From NCBI GenBank assembly GCA_944377745.1, contig CALWFV010000020.1, positions 1-55,110 on the forward strand: a stretch of 55,110 bases of DNA, written 5' to 3'. Made by a program: the position numbers and the translations under genes. This DNA comes from an uncultured Mediterraneibacter sp. (GTDB lineage: Bacteria > Bacillota > Clostridia > Lachnospirales > Lachnospiraceae). Shown piece by piece: positions 25,503 to 34,839 of this stretch (its first letter is position 1; each line of letters opens with the position of its first letter). The notes below the pieces were generated by a model, which saw nothing but the letters and a program-made list of their open reading frames with translations, had not been told where the DNA came from and did not search any database.

Positions 25503-26367
25503 ATGGAAATCCCCGTATTTGGTATAGAAGATCAGTCTGACCGCCCTGATTCCGGGTTGTCCTACTCGACCAATACGATCTATAATGAGCCGCCGAAGCA
25601 CACTCACACTTACTATGAATTCTTTGTTGTCACAGAGGGATCCGCGCTCCACCTGATCAACGATTCCGTGCAGACGATCCAGAAGGGGGATTTTTTCTTT
25701 ATCCGTCCCTCGGATGTCCACTGCTATAATTTTTATCATTCAGAGAATTTTCACAAACTGAACCTCGGTTTCACACAGCAGATCTTCCGCTCTGTCAGCC
25801 TTTTTTCGACCGTACCGAAAAAATGTCCCTGCTGACCTCACCGGAATTCCCTCCCTCCGTCCGCCTGGACGATGCTCAGCTTGACCGGGTCGTCAGTCTC
25901 ATGAATGAGGCCGACGAATATCTGCACAATGCGAATCCACTGCATACCAGGTATCATGTCCAGTGCATCCTTGCCATGTTCTTTGAAGAATACTTTTTCA
26001 CATACGATACCGAGCTGCCGCAGAAAGTTCCGTCCTGGCTGACCGGACTTCTGGCCGAGATGCAGAAACTCGAAAACATGCAGGAAGGCTACCGCCGGAT
26101 GTGCCGCCTTGCCCCCTGTTCTCCGAACCACCTGTGCCGCACTCTGAAGCATTTCTACGGTGTGACGCCAACTGAATACATCAATGAGCAGCGATTGAAC
26201 TACTCAGTCTATCTGCTGACCCAGACAGATCTGGATATCCTGGATATCTGTGACGCCTGCGGATTTTCCAATCTCAGCCACTTCTATCACCTGTTCCGCA
26301 GGAAATTCGGCTGTCCTCCCCTCCCCAGTTCCGAAAGGGCAGAGAAAAGGCCTGTACAGATCCCTGA
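25503..26367 (+). pseudogene. AraC-family transcriptional regulator interrupted by two frameshifts
   Basis: The frame from ATG 25503 (AAGGAG upstream) gives an AraC-type cupin domain (PPKHTHTYYEFFVVTEG) and then closes at 25835. The rest of the protein, with two helix-turn-helix motifs, is in another frame. The switch is at six T (25801-25806): a seventh T, or a -1 slip, would read through as SLFFDRTEKM. A second break is a tandem CTCCC-CTCCC (26316-26325). Removing one copy restores the family ending FGCPPQFRKG and a stop at 26367, just after the left arm of the terminator stem; without that repair the frame runs through the terminator to 26404. Repaired length, about 287 residues, is normal. 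It is divergent from the MFS gene. Confidence 0.75.
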
Positions 26368-26385
26368 TAAGGCGTCTGTACAGGC
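26350..26385. terminator. Terminator after the AraC gene, shared with the convergent DUF1934 gene
   Basis: GCCTGTACAGA (26350-26360) pairs perfectly with TCTGTACAGGC (26375-26385) around a 14-base loop, and a T-rich tract follows on the plus strand. Its position overlapping the unrepaired reading frame supports the frameshift diagnosis. Confidence 0.75.
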
Positions 26386-26400
26386 TTTACCTGTCTGTCT

Positions 26401-26865
26401 TTAACTCAGCACGGAAAAATCCCCGCTGTTCTTCGAAGTGATGTTCATCCGGATCCTGCAGTCCGCGAGGGGCTCATGGTTGACGTCAAGCTCGTAGTCC
26501 ACAGACACATCGATGTTATCCTCCGACACATTGACCTTCATATTTTTTGTGTTGATGCCGATGAGCATCTGTCCGTAGGGCGTCCTGTAATATGTCAGGT
26601 TCTTCCTGTTCTTTTCAAACACCATGTGCGCGCCGGTCCCGCCGCTCTTCATGATCTCCATGCTGCCGTCGCCGGTGATCTTGATCTTGTTTCTGACCGT
26701 TCCCGGCATACCTTCCGTCACTTCGTCATAGATGATATAGTGTTTCCCGTTCCGCCAGTAATAACTTGCAGGAGTCACCACCTCGATCGGTTCCTCCTCA
26801 TCCGGCTGCGGCGAAACGATCCCCATGTGCATCCCGGAGATGCTGACCAGTACATCCTTCGTCAT
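26401..26865 (-). CDS. DUF1934 family protein (YwiB-like)
   Basis: A 154-residue protein made mostly of beta strands, fitting the small calycin-like barrel of the DUF1934 family (Bacillus subtilis YwiB). The patterns YYWRNGKHYIIYDEVTEGMPG near residue 34 and GTGAHMVFEKNRKNLTYYRTPYG near residue 75 are typical. Its role is unknown; such barrels often bind a small hydrophobic or nucleotide ligand. It starts 3 bp after the glutamate racemase stop, at the end of the minus-strand unit dnaE-pfkA-murI-DUF1934. Confidence 0.8.
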   Translation of the reverse strand: MTKDVLVSISGMHMGIVSPQPDEEEPIEVVTPASYYWRNGKHYIIYDEVTEGMPGTVRNKIKITGDGSMEIMKSGGTGAHMVFEKNRKNLTYYRTPYGQMLIGINTKNMKVNVSEDNIDVSVDYELDVNHEPLADCRIRMNITSKNSGDFSVLS

Positions 26866-26868
26866 ATT

Positions 26869-27696
26869 TTAATATTCCTCGATATTTACTACATTTGTGG
26901 TGGGTACGTCAAAGGGCATTACCGTGTTTGCGAACTTGCGGAACTTCTCCGCGGCGTCACTGACATAGAAGGAATATCTTCTGTGCTGCTCCGTGGAGCC
27001 GTCGTTCGCCATCCCCCGCTCTTCCAGCATCTTCTTGAGATCCATTGCCGTCTCATACGCCGGATTAACGATCTGGATCCGGTCGCCCATATAATCCCGG
27101 ATCTTCGACCGGATCAGCGGGTAATGCGTGCATCCCAGGATCATCGCGTCGATATCCGTATTCCGCATGGATTCCAGATAATACTCGATGATCTCCCTGG
27201 TCACGGCGTGTTCTTTAAAGCCTTCCTCCACAAGAGGTACAAAGAGCGGGCAGGCCTTCTCGATCACTGTGATGTCCGGCGCCATCTCATGGATGACTTT
27301 CGTGTACATCCCGCTCTGGACCGTAGCGTCCGTTCCGACTACTCCCACCTTCCGGTTCTTCGTCGCCTCAACGGCAGCCCTGGCTCCCGGTATGACCACG
27401 CCCATGATCGGGATATCAAACTCATCCCTCACCGCATCCAGCGCCAGCGCGCTGGCAGTGTTGCACGCGATCACGATCGCCTTGACCTGCTTTGTCTTCA
27501 GAAAACGGATGATCTGCTCCGAAAAGCGGATGATCGTGTTCTGCGATTTGCTTCCGTATGGAACACGCGCCGTATCCCCGAAATATACGATATTTTCTTC
27601 CGGCAGTTGACGGGAGATCTCCCGCGCAACTGTCAGGCCGCCGACCCCGGAGTCGAACACTCCCACCGGAGCCGTTTTTCTGCTCTCCATACCCAC
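26869..27696 (-). CDS. murI: Glutamate racemase
   Basis: Converts L-glutamate to D-glutamate for peptidoglycan. Both catalytic cysteines are present, in VIACNTASA near residue 79 and ILGCTHYPL near residue 185, together with the N-terminal VFDSGVGGLTV and YFGDTARVPYG motifs. The length of 275 residues is normal. GTG 27696 is about 10 bases after a TAGGAG site that contains the pfkA stop codon; an ATG at 27690 is the alternative. The tight spacing to pfkA (13 bp) and DUF1934 (3 bp) marks one transcription unit. Confidence 0.95.
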   Translation of the reverse strand: MGMESRKTAPVGVFDSGVGGLTVAREISRQLPEENIVYFGDTARVPYGSKSQNTIIRFSEQIIRFLKTKQVKAIVIACNTASALALDAVRDEFDIPIMGVVIPGARAAVEATKNRKVGVVGTDATVQSGMYTKVIHEMAPDITVIEKACPLFVPLVEEGFKEHAVTREIIEYYLESMRNTDIDAMILGCTHYPLIRSKIRDYMGDRIQIVNPAYETAMDLKKMLEERGMANDGSTEQHRRYSFYVSDAAEKFRKFANTVMPFDVPTTNVVNIEEY

Positions 27697-27709
27697 GTTT
27701 TCCCGTCTC

Positions 27710-28723
27710 CTACAGTGCTAATGTTTTCGCGACATCATACTGATACTGTGATATCGACTTCTTCATTGCAAGCGCTTCCTCAATGTCGTAGTCAACAAAC
27801 TCACCGTTCTTATATCCCACGACGCGGTTTGTCTTGCCCTGGCAGAGAAGATCCACTGCCATAGCTCCCATGATGGATGCGTAAACTCTGTCTTTACATG
27901 TGGGGCTTCCGCCGCGCTGCATGTGTCCCAGGATCGTCGCCCTTGTCTCCATGCCTGTCGCCTCCTCGATCCTCTTCGCCATGTTGATGGAATCTCCGAT
28001 ACCCTCGGCGTTGATGATGATATAGTTCTTCTTACCGCGTTTCTGGCACTCTTTGATGTCCGCGATGATCGCTTCCTCGTCAAGATCGTGCTCCTCCGGC
28101 ATCAGGATGCGCTCCGCTCCGTTGGCGATACCGCACCACAGAGCGAGATAACCCGCGTCACGTCCCATAACCTCGATGATACTGCATCTCTCATGAGATG
28201 TGGAAGTATCACGCACTTTATCGATTGCTTCCATCGCTGTATTTACCGCGGTGTCAAACCCGATCGTGTAATCTGTACATGCGATATCAAGGTCGATCGT
28301 TCCCGGTATACCGATCGTATTTACACCGAGATTGGCCAGCTTCTGCGCGCCTGCAAAGGAACCGTCTCCGCCGATGACTACCAGACCGTCGATTCCGTAT
28401 TTTTTACAGATCGCCGCCGCTTTCTGCTGTCCTTCTTCTGTTCTCATAGACTTGCAGCGGGCTGTCTGGAGGATCGTACCTCCGCGCTGGATCGTGTCGG
28501 AAACGTCACGCGCTGACATGTCAATGATCTCTTCCTTCAGAAGTCCGTGATATCCTCTGCGGATCCCGCGTACTTTCAGCCCCTTGGACAACGCAGTCCT
28601 CACGACCGCACGGATCGCCGCGTTCATTCCCGGAGCGTCGCCGCCGCTGGTAAGGACGCCGATCGTACGGATTCTGTCTTCAAAATCATCTGCATACATT
28701 TCGTCTAATGCTTTTTCTGCCAT
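27710..28723 (-). CDS. pfkA: ATP-dependent 6-phosphofructokinase
   Basis: Phosphorylates fructose 6-phosphate to the 1,6-bisphosphate in glycolysis. The 337 residues have the ATP-type loop VIGGDGSFAGA and the PGTID form of the catalytic motif, both indicating ATP and not pyrophosphate as donor. The catalytic strand reads GTIDLDIACTDYTIGFDTA, keeping both aspartates but with Leu where Asn is usual. MGRDAGYLALW and GHMQRGGSPT follow. ATG 28723 has GGTGGAG 6 bases upstream. It lies between dnaE and murI, a common clostridial arrangement. Confidence 0.95.
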   Translation of the reverse strand: MAEKALDEMYADDFEDRIRTIGVLTSGGDAPGMNAAIRAVVRTALSKGLKVRGIRRGYHGLLKEEIIDMSARDVSDTIQRGGTILQTARCKSMRTEEGQQKAAAICKKYGIDGLVVIGGDGSFAGAQKLANLGVNTIGIPGTIDLDIACTDYTIGFDTAVNTAMEAIDKVRDTSTSHERCSIIEVMGRDAGYLALWCGIANGAERILMPEEHDLDEEAIIADIKECQKRGKKNYIIINAEGIGDSINMAKRIEEATGMETRATILGHMQRGGSPTCKDRVYASIMGAMAVDLLCQGKTNRVVGYKNGEFVDYDIEEALAMKKSISQYQYDVAKTLAL

Positions 28724-28758
28724 GTTTTTCTCCACCTTTCCTTTTCATAATAGGTTGC

Positions 28759-28791
28759 GGCTGTCTGACCGGCACGCCGGCACACACAGCC
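28759..28791 (-). other. Hairpin between dnaE and pfkA
   Basis: GGCTGT (28759-28764) and ACAGCC (28786-28791) flank an inner CCGG/CCGG stem. No T run follows on the minus strand. It may modulate readthrough from dnaE into pfkA. The rest of the 28724-28856 gap shows no clear promoter. Confidence 0.35.
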
Positions 28792-28856
28792 TTCAAGATA
28801 ACCGCCAAACCCGGAAATTGCCTTTTTCTATCAATTCCGAGAATATTCTACCGTAT

Positions 28857-31800
28857 TTAGAAGTGGTTTTCAATAACTTTTTCCACCACTTTTACCCGGC
28901 TTTCCCCGTAGTGGTTCATTAACCTGCTCAAAACCTGAGGGTCGATCCTGATATTCCGGTTCCGCGGCAGACGCTTTACAGCCCGCTCTTTCGCGCAATA
29001 GATGACCACCTCATCGTCTCCCTCCGAATCGGCAAGATACCCGTTCACGATCTGTTCCTCGTCCAGATAGGTCCCCTTATCCGGGAACTGGATCCACAGT
29101 TCCTTCTTCTTCTGTTCAAACGGGATCACTTTTTCGCAGATCAGCTTGCTGGCGCGCTCGTCCTCCTCGGACACCCTTCCCCGGATAAATACCTTGCCGT
29201 CCACTTCCAGATACTGCCTGTTCTTTTCGTAATCCCTGGGGAAGACGACGACCTCAACGGTCCCCATCAGGTCCTCCACCGTAAGGAACGCCATCATCTG
29301 GTTTGTCTTCGTATGCTTTACCGTCTTGTCAACGATCATCCCACCGATGACAGCCCGGGCGCCGTCGTGCACCTTCGTCCTCCCGGTCTCCTCGTCCGGC
29401 TGGAAGTCCCCTGTTGTAGCGGTGATCACCTTCCTCCACTGCTCTTCATATTCTTCCAGCGGATGCCCGCTGACATAGATCCCCAGGACCTCTTTTTCAA
29501 ATGCGAGGAGATTTTCCCTGGAATACTCCCCCACATCCGGAAGCCTGATCTGGAATTCCTCTTTCTGGTCTTCCCCTACCATATCAAACAGTGTCATCTG
29601 TCCCGCCATAGAATATTTCTTCTCCTGGTTGACATGATCCACGATCTGGATATAGATGCTCATGAACTGCTTCCTTGTGCCGCCCAGCGTGTCCAGCGCT
29701 CCGGATTTGATCAGGTTTTCGATGGTGCGCTTGTTCAGCGTCTCCCTGGAAGACATCCTTGTGATAAAATCTTCCAGATTCTTGAACAGCCCGAACTGCT
29801 CTCTCTCCTCCACGATGGCTTTGATCACGGGTTTTCCGATGCTCTTGATCGCGGCAAGTCCGTATCGGATATTCCCTCCGTCAACAGAGAAATCCGCCTC
29901 TCCCTTATTGATATCGGGAGGCAGGATCCGGATATTCATCTGCCGGCAGGCGTAGATATATTCTGCCACTTTTGGAGGATTTTCAATCACGGATGTCATA
30001 AGTGCCGCCATGAATTCCACAGGATAGTAATATTTCAACCATGCCGTCTGATAAGAGACCACTGCATACGCCGCCGCATGGGACTTGTTGAAGGCGTATT
30101 TCGCGAAGTCGATCATCTCGTCATAGATCTTGTTCGCCGTCTTCTCGTCGATCCCGTTTTTGATGCATCCCGGGGTGTTGGTCTTCTCATCGCCGTAGAC
30201 GAAGATCTGCCGTTCCTTCTGCATCACATCAGCCTTTTTCTTTGACATGGCACGGCGGAGAAGGTCGCTGCGCCCCAGCGTATACCCTGCCAGATCCCGC
30301 ACGATCTGCATGACCTGTTCCTGGTATACGATACAGCCGTAAGTAGGCGCAAGGATCGGTTCCAACTGGGGACAGTCATAGGTGATCGACGCCGATTCAT
30401 TCTTTCCTTTGATATACTGGGGGATAAAGTCCATCGGTCCCGGGCGGTACAGGGCGATCCCTGCTATGATATCCTCCAGGCTGTGGGGCTTGAGCTCTTT
30501 CATGAAGCTCTTCATCCCGCTGCTCTCGATCTGGAAGATCCCGTCCGTCTTCCCGGTCCCGATATAATCCATCACCGCCTGGTCGTTGTAGTCGATCTTC
30601 TCGATATCAAGAGACGGGTCTTTCCTTCTCGCCATGTTGACCGCATTCTGGATCACAGTCAGGGTCCGCAGTCCCAGGAAGTCCATCTTCAGAAGTCCCA
30701 GCTCCTCCAGGGTCGTCATGGTAAACTGGGTCGTGATCGTCCCGTCCGCCGCACGGGAAAGCGGCACGTACTCGTCCACGGATTTCTGGCTGATCACGAC
30801 TCCCGCCGCATGCATGGAGCTGTGACGCGGCAGCCCTTCCAGGCGCTTCGCCATGTCGATCAGGTTCTTCACCTGTTCGTCCGTCTCATAGGTCCGCCTA
30901 AGCTCCGGATTCTCTTTGAGCGCCTTGTCGATCGTGATATTCAGTTCCTGGGGGATCATCTTCGCGATGGAGTCCACGAAAGCATAGGGCAGGTCCATCA
31001 CCCTCCCCACGTCACGGATCACGCCTCTTGCCGCGAGCGTACCGAACGTCACGATCTGGACCACCCGGTCCTTTCCGTATTTCCTGACCACATAATCGAT
31101 CACTTCCTGCCTGCGCTCATAGCAGAAGTCAACGTCAATATCGGGCATGGATACACGTTCCGGGTTTAAGAACCGTTCGAACAGGAGCTGGTATCGGATG
31201 GGGTCGATGGTCGTGATCTCCAGACAGTAGGAGACGATACTTCCCGCGGCGGAGCCCCTTCCCGGTCCCACTGCGATCCCGTGGTCCTTGGCGTATTTGA
31301 TAAAGTCCCACACAATAAGGAAATAATCCACATACCCCATATTTTTGATCGTATCCAGCTCATAGGAAAGGCGGTCTTTGAGTTCCTGTGACGGGTCGCT
31401 CCCGTATCGCTTCTCCAGACCTTCCCAGCAGAGCTTCTGCAGATACTCCCAGGAAGTCATCCCGTCTGGGACGTCATATTTCGGCAGCTTTGTCACGCCG
31501 AACTCGATCTCCACGGAACACCGGTCCGCGATCTTCTGGGTATTGTCCAGTGCCTGAAGGGCATAGGGGAACAAAGCCTCCATCTCCTCCGGGGATTTCA
31601 CATAATACTGCCCTCCCTCGTAGCGCATCCGGTTCTCATCCGCCAGTTTCTTTCCCGTCTGGATGCAGAGAAGGATATCATGCGCCTTGGCGTCATCCGC
31701 ATAGGTATAGTGGACGTCGTTTGTCGCGACCAGAGGGATCCCTGTCTCCTGGGACATCTTCATGAGCTGCTGGTTCACCAGCGTCTGATCCGGGATACCG

Positions 31801-32333
31801 TGATCCTGGAGTTCCAGAAAATAGTTATCTTCGCCGAAAATATCGCGATACTCCAGCGCTTTCTTCTTCGCCTCATCGTAAAGCCCCTTCACGATGTATC
31901 TCTGTACCTCACCGGCAAGGCAGGCGCTCAGCGCGATGATCCCTTCATGGTATTCCCTGAGAAGCTCCTTGTCCACACGGGGACGGTAGTAATATCCTTC
32001 CACAAATCCTTTTGAAACGATCTTCATCAGATTCGCGTAACCTTTATTGTTCTCCGCGAGGAGGACAAGATGGTAATACCGGTCTTCGCCGCCTGTCACT
32101 TCCCGGTCAAACCGGGAGTTTGGAGCTACATACACCTCGCATCCGAGGATCGGGTTGATCCCCTGTTTCTTCGCCTCACGGTAAAAGTCAATGACGCCGT
32201 ACATGACGCCGTGGTCTGTGATCGCGGCGCTGTTCATCCCCAGTTCTTTCACCCTGGAAACATATTCTTTTATCTTATTCGATCCGTCCAGCAGACTGTA
32301 TTCTGTATGGACATGCAAATGTACAAAACTCAT
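28857..32333 (-). CDS. dnaE: DNA polymerase III alpha subunit, DnaE type
   Basis: Replicative polymerase of 1158 residues. The N-terminal PHP domain begins FVHLHVHTEYSLLDG. The palm carries GPGRGSAAGSIV near residue 360 and the catalytic aspartates in PDIDVDF near residue 400. Tandem helix-hairpin-helix elements, GAPD-like and OB-fold (ARAVIGGMIVDKTVKHTKTN, near residue 1010) regions follow. The length and lack of an internal exonuclease insertion mark it as DnaE and not PolC. ATG 32333 has GAGGT at suitable spacing. In Firmicutes this enzyme works with PolC. Confidence 0.96.
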   Translation of the reverse strand: MSFVHLHVHTEYSLLDGSNKIKEYVSRVKELGMNSAAITDHGVMYGVIDFYREAKKQGINPILGCEVYVAPNSRFDREVTGGEDRYYHLVLLAENNKGYANLMKIVSKGFVEGYYYRPRVDKELLREYHEGIIALSACLAGEVQRYIVKGLYDEAKKKALEYRDIFGEDNYFLELQDHGIPDQTLVNQQLMKMSQETGIPLVATNDVHYTYADDAKAHDILLCIQTGKKLADENRMRYEGGQYYVKSPEEMEALFPYALQALDNTQKIADRCSVEIEFGVTKLPKYDVPDGMTSWEYLQKLCWEGLEKRYGSDPSQELKDRLSYELDTIKNMGYVDYFLIVWDFIKYAKDHGIAVGPGRGSAAGSIVSYCLEITTIDPIRYQLLFERFLNPERVSMPDIDVDFCYERRQEVIDYVVRKYGKDRVVQIVTFGTLAARGVIRDVGRVMDLPYAFVDSIAKMIPQELNITIDKALKENPELRRTYETDEQVKNLIDMAKRLEGLPRHSSMHAAGVVISQKSVDEYVPLSRAADGTITTQFTMTTLEELGLLKMDFLGLRTLTVIQNAVNMARRKDPSLDIEKIDYNDQAVMDYIGTGKTDGIFQIESSGMKSFMKELKPHSLEDIIAGIALYRPGPMDFIPQYIKGKNESASITYDCPQLEPILAPTYGCIVYQEQVMQIVRDLAGYTLGRSDLLRRAMSKKKADVMQKERQIFVYGDEKTNTPGCIKNGIDEKTANKIYDEMIDFAKYAFNKSHAAAYAVVSYQTAWLKYYYPVEFMAALMTSVIENPPKVAEYIYACRQMNIRILPPDINKGEADFSVDGGNIRYGLAAIKSIGKPVIKAIVEEREQFGLFKNLEDFITRMSSRETLNKRTIENLIKSGALDTLGGTRKQFMSIYIQIVDHVNQEKKYSMAGQMTLFDMVGEDQKEEFQIRLPDVGEYSRENLLAFEKEVLGIYVSGHPLEEYEEQWRKVITATTGDFQPDEETGRTKVHDGARAVIGGMIVDKTVKHTKTNQMMAFLTVEDLMGTVEVVVFPRDYEKNRQYLEVDGKVFIRGRVSEEDERASKLICEKVIPFEQKKKELWIQFPDKGTYLDEEQIVNGYLADSEGDDEVVIYCAKERAVKRLPRNRNIRIDPQVLSRLMNHYGESRVKVVEKVIENHF

Positions 32334-32396
32334 CCGATACCTCTTTTTTTCTCCGGCAGCGCCGTCTGTTTTTCAACATCACCATAAGATAAAACA

Positions 32397-32421
32397 GGCA
32401 GCCCCCTCTCCGGGAACTGCC
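32397..32421 (-). terminator. Terminator-like stem after the 78-residue gene
   Basis: GGCAG (32397-32401) and CTGCC (32417-32421) with an inner CCC/GGG pairing form a stem, and TGTTTTAT follows on the minus strand. It lies upstream of dnaE and could end the preceding transcript. Confidence 0.5.
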
Positions 32422-32476
32422 TTATCTGTTCTCATCAGATCTCTCGGAAGGAAACCGTCCTTCCTGACGGACGCAT

Positions 32477-32713
32477 TTACTCGCCGTCCATCATAAACTT
32501 GATCAGCCTGTCTGTATCTTCCTTCTCGTATGCGATGATCTCAAGCTCCGGGATCTCTCCGTTGGAGAAGATGTTCGCCATGGAAACATACTGGGAAAGC
32601 TTTGACTTCAGGTTCAGTCTGTCTCCCTCTCCTGTCACAAGCTCGACTTTTCCTTTACAATTGTCGATCACCTTGAAAAATGCTTCTATATCTGTTATGT
32701 TCTGAACTTTCAT
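32477..32713 (-). CDS. Small conserved protein (78 residues), function unknown
   Basis: A soluble protein, MKVQNITDIEAFFKVIDNCK and onward, with the compact motif VELVTGEGDRLNLKSKLSQY in the middle and an acidic end. ATG 32713 has AAGGAG 7 bases upstream; the longer frame starts in unsupported sequence. Similar small proteins are common in Lachnospiraceae and are sometimes labelled poly(A) polymerase, a name I see no basis for. It has no TM segment or catalytic motif, and it stands alone between cvfB and dnaE. Confidence 0.75.
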   Translation of the reverse strand: MKVQNITDIEAFFKVIDNCKGKVELVTGEGDRLNLKSKLSQYVSMANIFSNGEIPELEIIAYEKEDTDRLIKFMMDGE

Positions 32714-32822
32714 TTTGTTTCTCCTTTCACTCTCAGCCTGTCTGCAACAGAAATGCCGCCTCAGACGGAGGCTTCGCATTTCTATGACTATTATACCCTA
32801 TTTTATTGAGATTGCAAGGTTT

Positions 32823-33644
32823 TTATCTCCTGCGGATCTCTGACTCCCCGATCTCGATCTTATTTTCTTTCAGAAGCCGCCCTACCGCTCTCTTGAACGC
32901 TGCCTTGCTCATATCGAATTCCCGGCGGATCTGCTCCGGCGACGCCTTGTCTGTAAACGGCAGGCTTCCGCCGTTCTTCTCCATCCTCTCCAGAAGAAGC
33001 TGCGCGTCTTTGTCCATCTGCTGCGGGATCTTCCCGCGCACGCTTAAATCCAGCTTCCCGTCTGCCTTGACTGCCGTGACCCTCGCCTCGATCTTCTGCC
33101 CGTTCTGCATCCTGCCGTAGACTTCCCGCTTCGGGATCATAGCGGAGAACTGATCGTCCACCGCCACATAGACTCCGTAATCCCGGTTCATGCCATATAC
33201 GGTCCCGGTCACCATATCGTCTTTCTTATAGGGCGAGTCCGTACGCAGCATGGGATAGATCTTCATGGTCGCGCAGAGCCGCTCGCTCTTGTCGATGTAC
33301 AGCCCTACCAGGCACTTATCGCCCTTTTCCACCCTCTCGGTCTGCTCTTTATATGGAAGCAGAAGGTCTTTTTCCAGTCCCCAATCCAGGAACGCGCCCA
33401 CTCTTCCCACGTCGATGACTTCGAGCACCGCAAGTTTCCCCAGCGTAAGCTTCGGTTCTTTTGTCGTCGCGATCATACGGTCGGAGGAGTCCTTGTATAA
33501 GAAAACCTCGACCGGGTCTCCCACTTCGATTCCCTCCGGCACCTGTTTCTTCGGAAGGAGGACTCTCTCCTCATCGCTTCCCAGATACACGCCAAAATCT
33601 ACGGTCTTCACAACTGTGAGCACCTGTTTTTCTCCTAATTTCAT
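32823..33644 (-). CDS. cvfB: CvfB family S1-domain RNA-binding protein
   Basis: A 273-residue protein with three S1-like beta-barrels, near residues 1-60, 65-135 and 145-215 (VTGTVYGMNRDYGVYVAVDD is the clearest), and a C-terminal winged-helix domain (FDMSKAAFKRAVGRLLKENKI). This layout is that of CvfB/YitL, which binds RNA and affects virulence-gene expression in Staphylococcus. The start MKLGEKQVL at 33644 has AGGAG upstream. It is a single gene followed by the 78-residue gene on the same strand. Confidence 0.9.
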   Translation of the reverse strand: MKLGEKQVLTVVKTVDFGVYLGSDEERVLLPKKQVPEGIEVGDPVEVFLYKDSSDRMIATTKEPKLTLGKLAVLEVIDVGRVGAFLDWGLEKDLLLPYKEQTERVEKGDKCLVGLYIDKSERLCATMKIYPMLRTDSPYKKDDMVTGTVYGMNRDYGVYVAVDDQFSAMIPKREVYGRMQNGQKIEARVTAVKADGKLDLSVRGKIPQQMDKDAQLLLERMEKNGGSLPFTDKASPEQIRREFDMSKAAFKRAVGRLLKENKIEIGESEIRRR

Positions 33645-33745
33645 ATAAATCTCCTGTCATTTTCTTTCTCTCTGATACACCTATTGTGAAGACTTCCGTA
33701 TAAATTGTCAAGCAGGATTTCTGATATGTGCGCCGTATCCCCGGT

Positions 33746-34750
33746 TTATCGTTTTCTCACGGACTCTCTCTCCACCAGCTCCACATTCAGCACGATATTC
33801 TCCGCCGGGGCGCCCGGATCTTTGATGTTCTTCATCAGAAGGTCACAGGTAACGGCAGCCTTCTTCTTGATATCCTGCCGGACCGTGGTAAGCCCCGGCG
33901 TCACCAGCCTGCTCATATTCAGGTCGTCAAATCCGATGACCGAGAGATCACCGGGAATACGGATCCCCATGCGGTACGCCGCAGAGTAGATCTGGTATGC
34001 GCAGTTGTCCGCCGTGGTGAAGATCCCGGTTACCGGATTCTCCCCGCTGCAGAGTTTTTTCAGCGTACCGCCCAGGTCTTTCACGTCCAGATCCATAAAA
34101 TTTTCAGGCGGAAGCGAGACCCCCGCCTCCCGCAGAACCGTGACAAAGCCTCTCAGCCTGTGCATGACAACGCCGTTGTCCAGCACTTCCGGTCCATAGA
34201 ACGCCAGATTTTTGTGTCCGTTCTCCAGAAAATATTTTGCCGCCAGTTCGCCTCCCCGATAATCGTCAATGCCTACGTTTGTGATGCTCCGGATGGAACT
34301 GTAGCTGTCCGTGAAGATCAGCGGGATGTGATTGTCTTCCTGAAGCTTCCTTATACTCTCGTCAAACATTCCGATGAATACGGCCCCCGCCACGTTCCAG
34401 GACTTTAGGCTGTATGTGATCTCTGAATAGTCCTTTACGTAGTGGAGCATCAGATCATATCCCTCTTTCTTGATCTGCAGGGCCAGCTCTCCAAGGAAGC
34501 AGCTCATATAGCTGTCTTCCAGCGGATTGCTGTCTTCGTCGTACTCCTGGAGGAGCGCCGCGATCAGCCGCGAGGAGCGGGACGCAAGTGCACGGGCAGA
34601 AGAGTTTGGCACATACCCCAGCTCCTGCGCGATCTTCTTTATCCTCTCTGAAGTCTTCTGTGAGACAGCCCCCGTCTTCCCGTTCATCACCCTGGATACG
34701 GTCATACTGCTGACACCTGCTTTTTCCGCAATATCTTTTAAAGTAACCAT
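33746..34750 (-). CDS. LacI-family transcriptional repressor
   Basis: The N-terminal helix-turn-helix and hinge read TLKDIAEKAGVSSMTVSRVM near residues 3-22 and SSARALASRSS near residue 51. A periplasmic-binding-protein-like sensor domain covers the remaining about 275 residues. The 334-residue length is normal. It diverges from a sugar importer operon, and both promoters carry related palindromes (34778-34789 and 34877-34892), so it very likely represses the operon and itself. The inducer is probably the imported oligosaccharide or its product; the sequence does not show which. Confidence 0.9.
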   Translation of the reverse strand: MVTLKDIAEKAGVSSMTVSRVMNGKTGAVSQKTSERIKKIAQELGYVPNSSARALASRSSRLIAALLQEYDEDSNPLEDSYMSCFLGELALQIKKEGYDLMLHYVKDYSEITYSLKSWNVAGAVFIGMFDESIRKLQEDNHIPLIFTDSYSSIRSITNVGIDDYRGGELAAKYFLENGHKNLAFYGPEVLDNGVVMHRLRGFVTVLREAGVSLPPENFMDLDVKDLGGTLKKLCSGENPVTGIFTTADNCAYQIYSAAYRMGIRIPGDLSVIGFDDLNMSRLVTPGLTTVRQDIKKKAAVTCDLLMKNIKDPGAPAENIVLNVELVERESVRKR

Positions 34751-34777
34751 ATCGCTGTAGTTTCCTTTCCCTTTATA

Positions 34778-34789
34778 GTTATCGCTAAC
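34778..34789. promoter_or_regulatory. LacI-type operator at the repressor's own promoter
   Basis: GTTATCGCTAAC is one base away from the core GTTAGCGCTAAC of the perfect operator at 34877-34892. It lies just downstream of the repressor's -10 box, where binding would block transcription. Confidence 0.7.
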
Positions 34790-34792
34790 AGA

Positions 34793-34821
34793 ATTATAAT
34801 GTATTTTTTACATTTATTCAA
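34793..34821 (-). promoter_or_regulatory. Promoter of the LacI-family gene
   Basis: On the minus strand TTGAAT (34816-34821), a 17-base spacer and a perfect TATAAT (34793-34798) precede the repressor start by about 43 bases. Confidence 0.7.
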
Positions 34822-34839
34822 CATTTTTCAAAATATATA

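Noticed and set aside
25801-25806. Programmed ribosomal frameshift as the sole explanation for the split AraC gene
   Set aside because: A second, unrelated frame defect lies 510 bp downstream at a tandem CTCCC, so a single programmed site cannot restore the protein.
26476-27864. A 462-codon plus-strand frame opposite DUF1934, glutamate racemase and the end of pfkA
   Set aside because: It spans three well-supported genes and their boundaries and has no recognisable domain.
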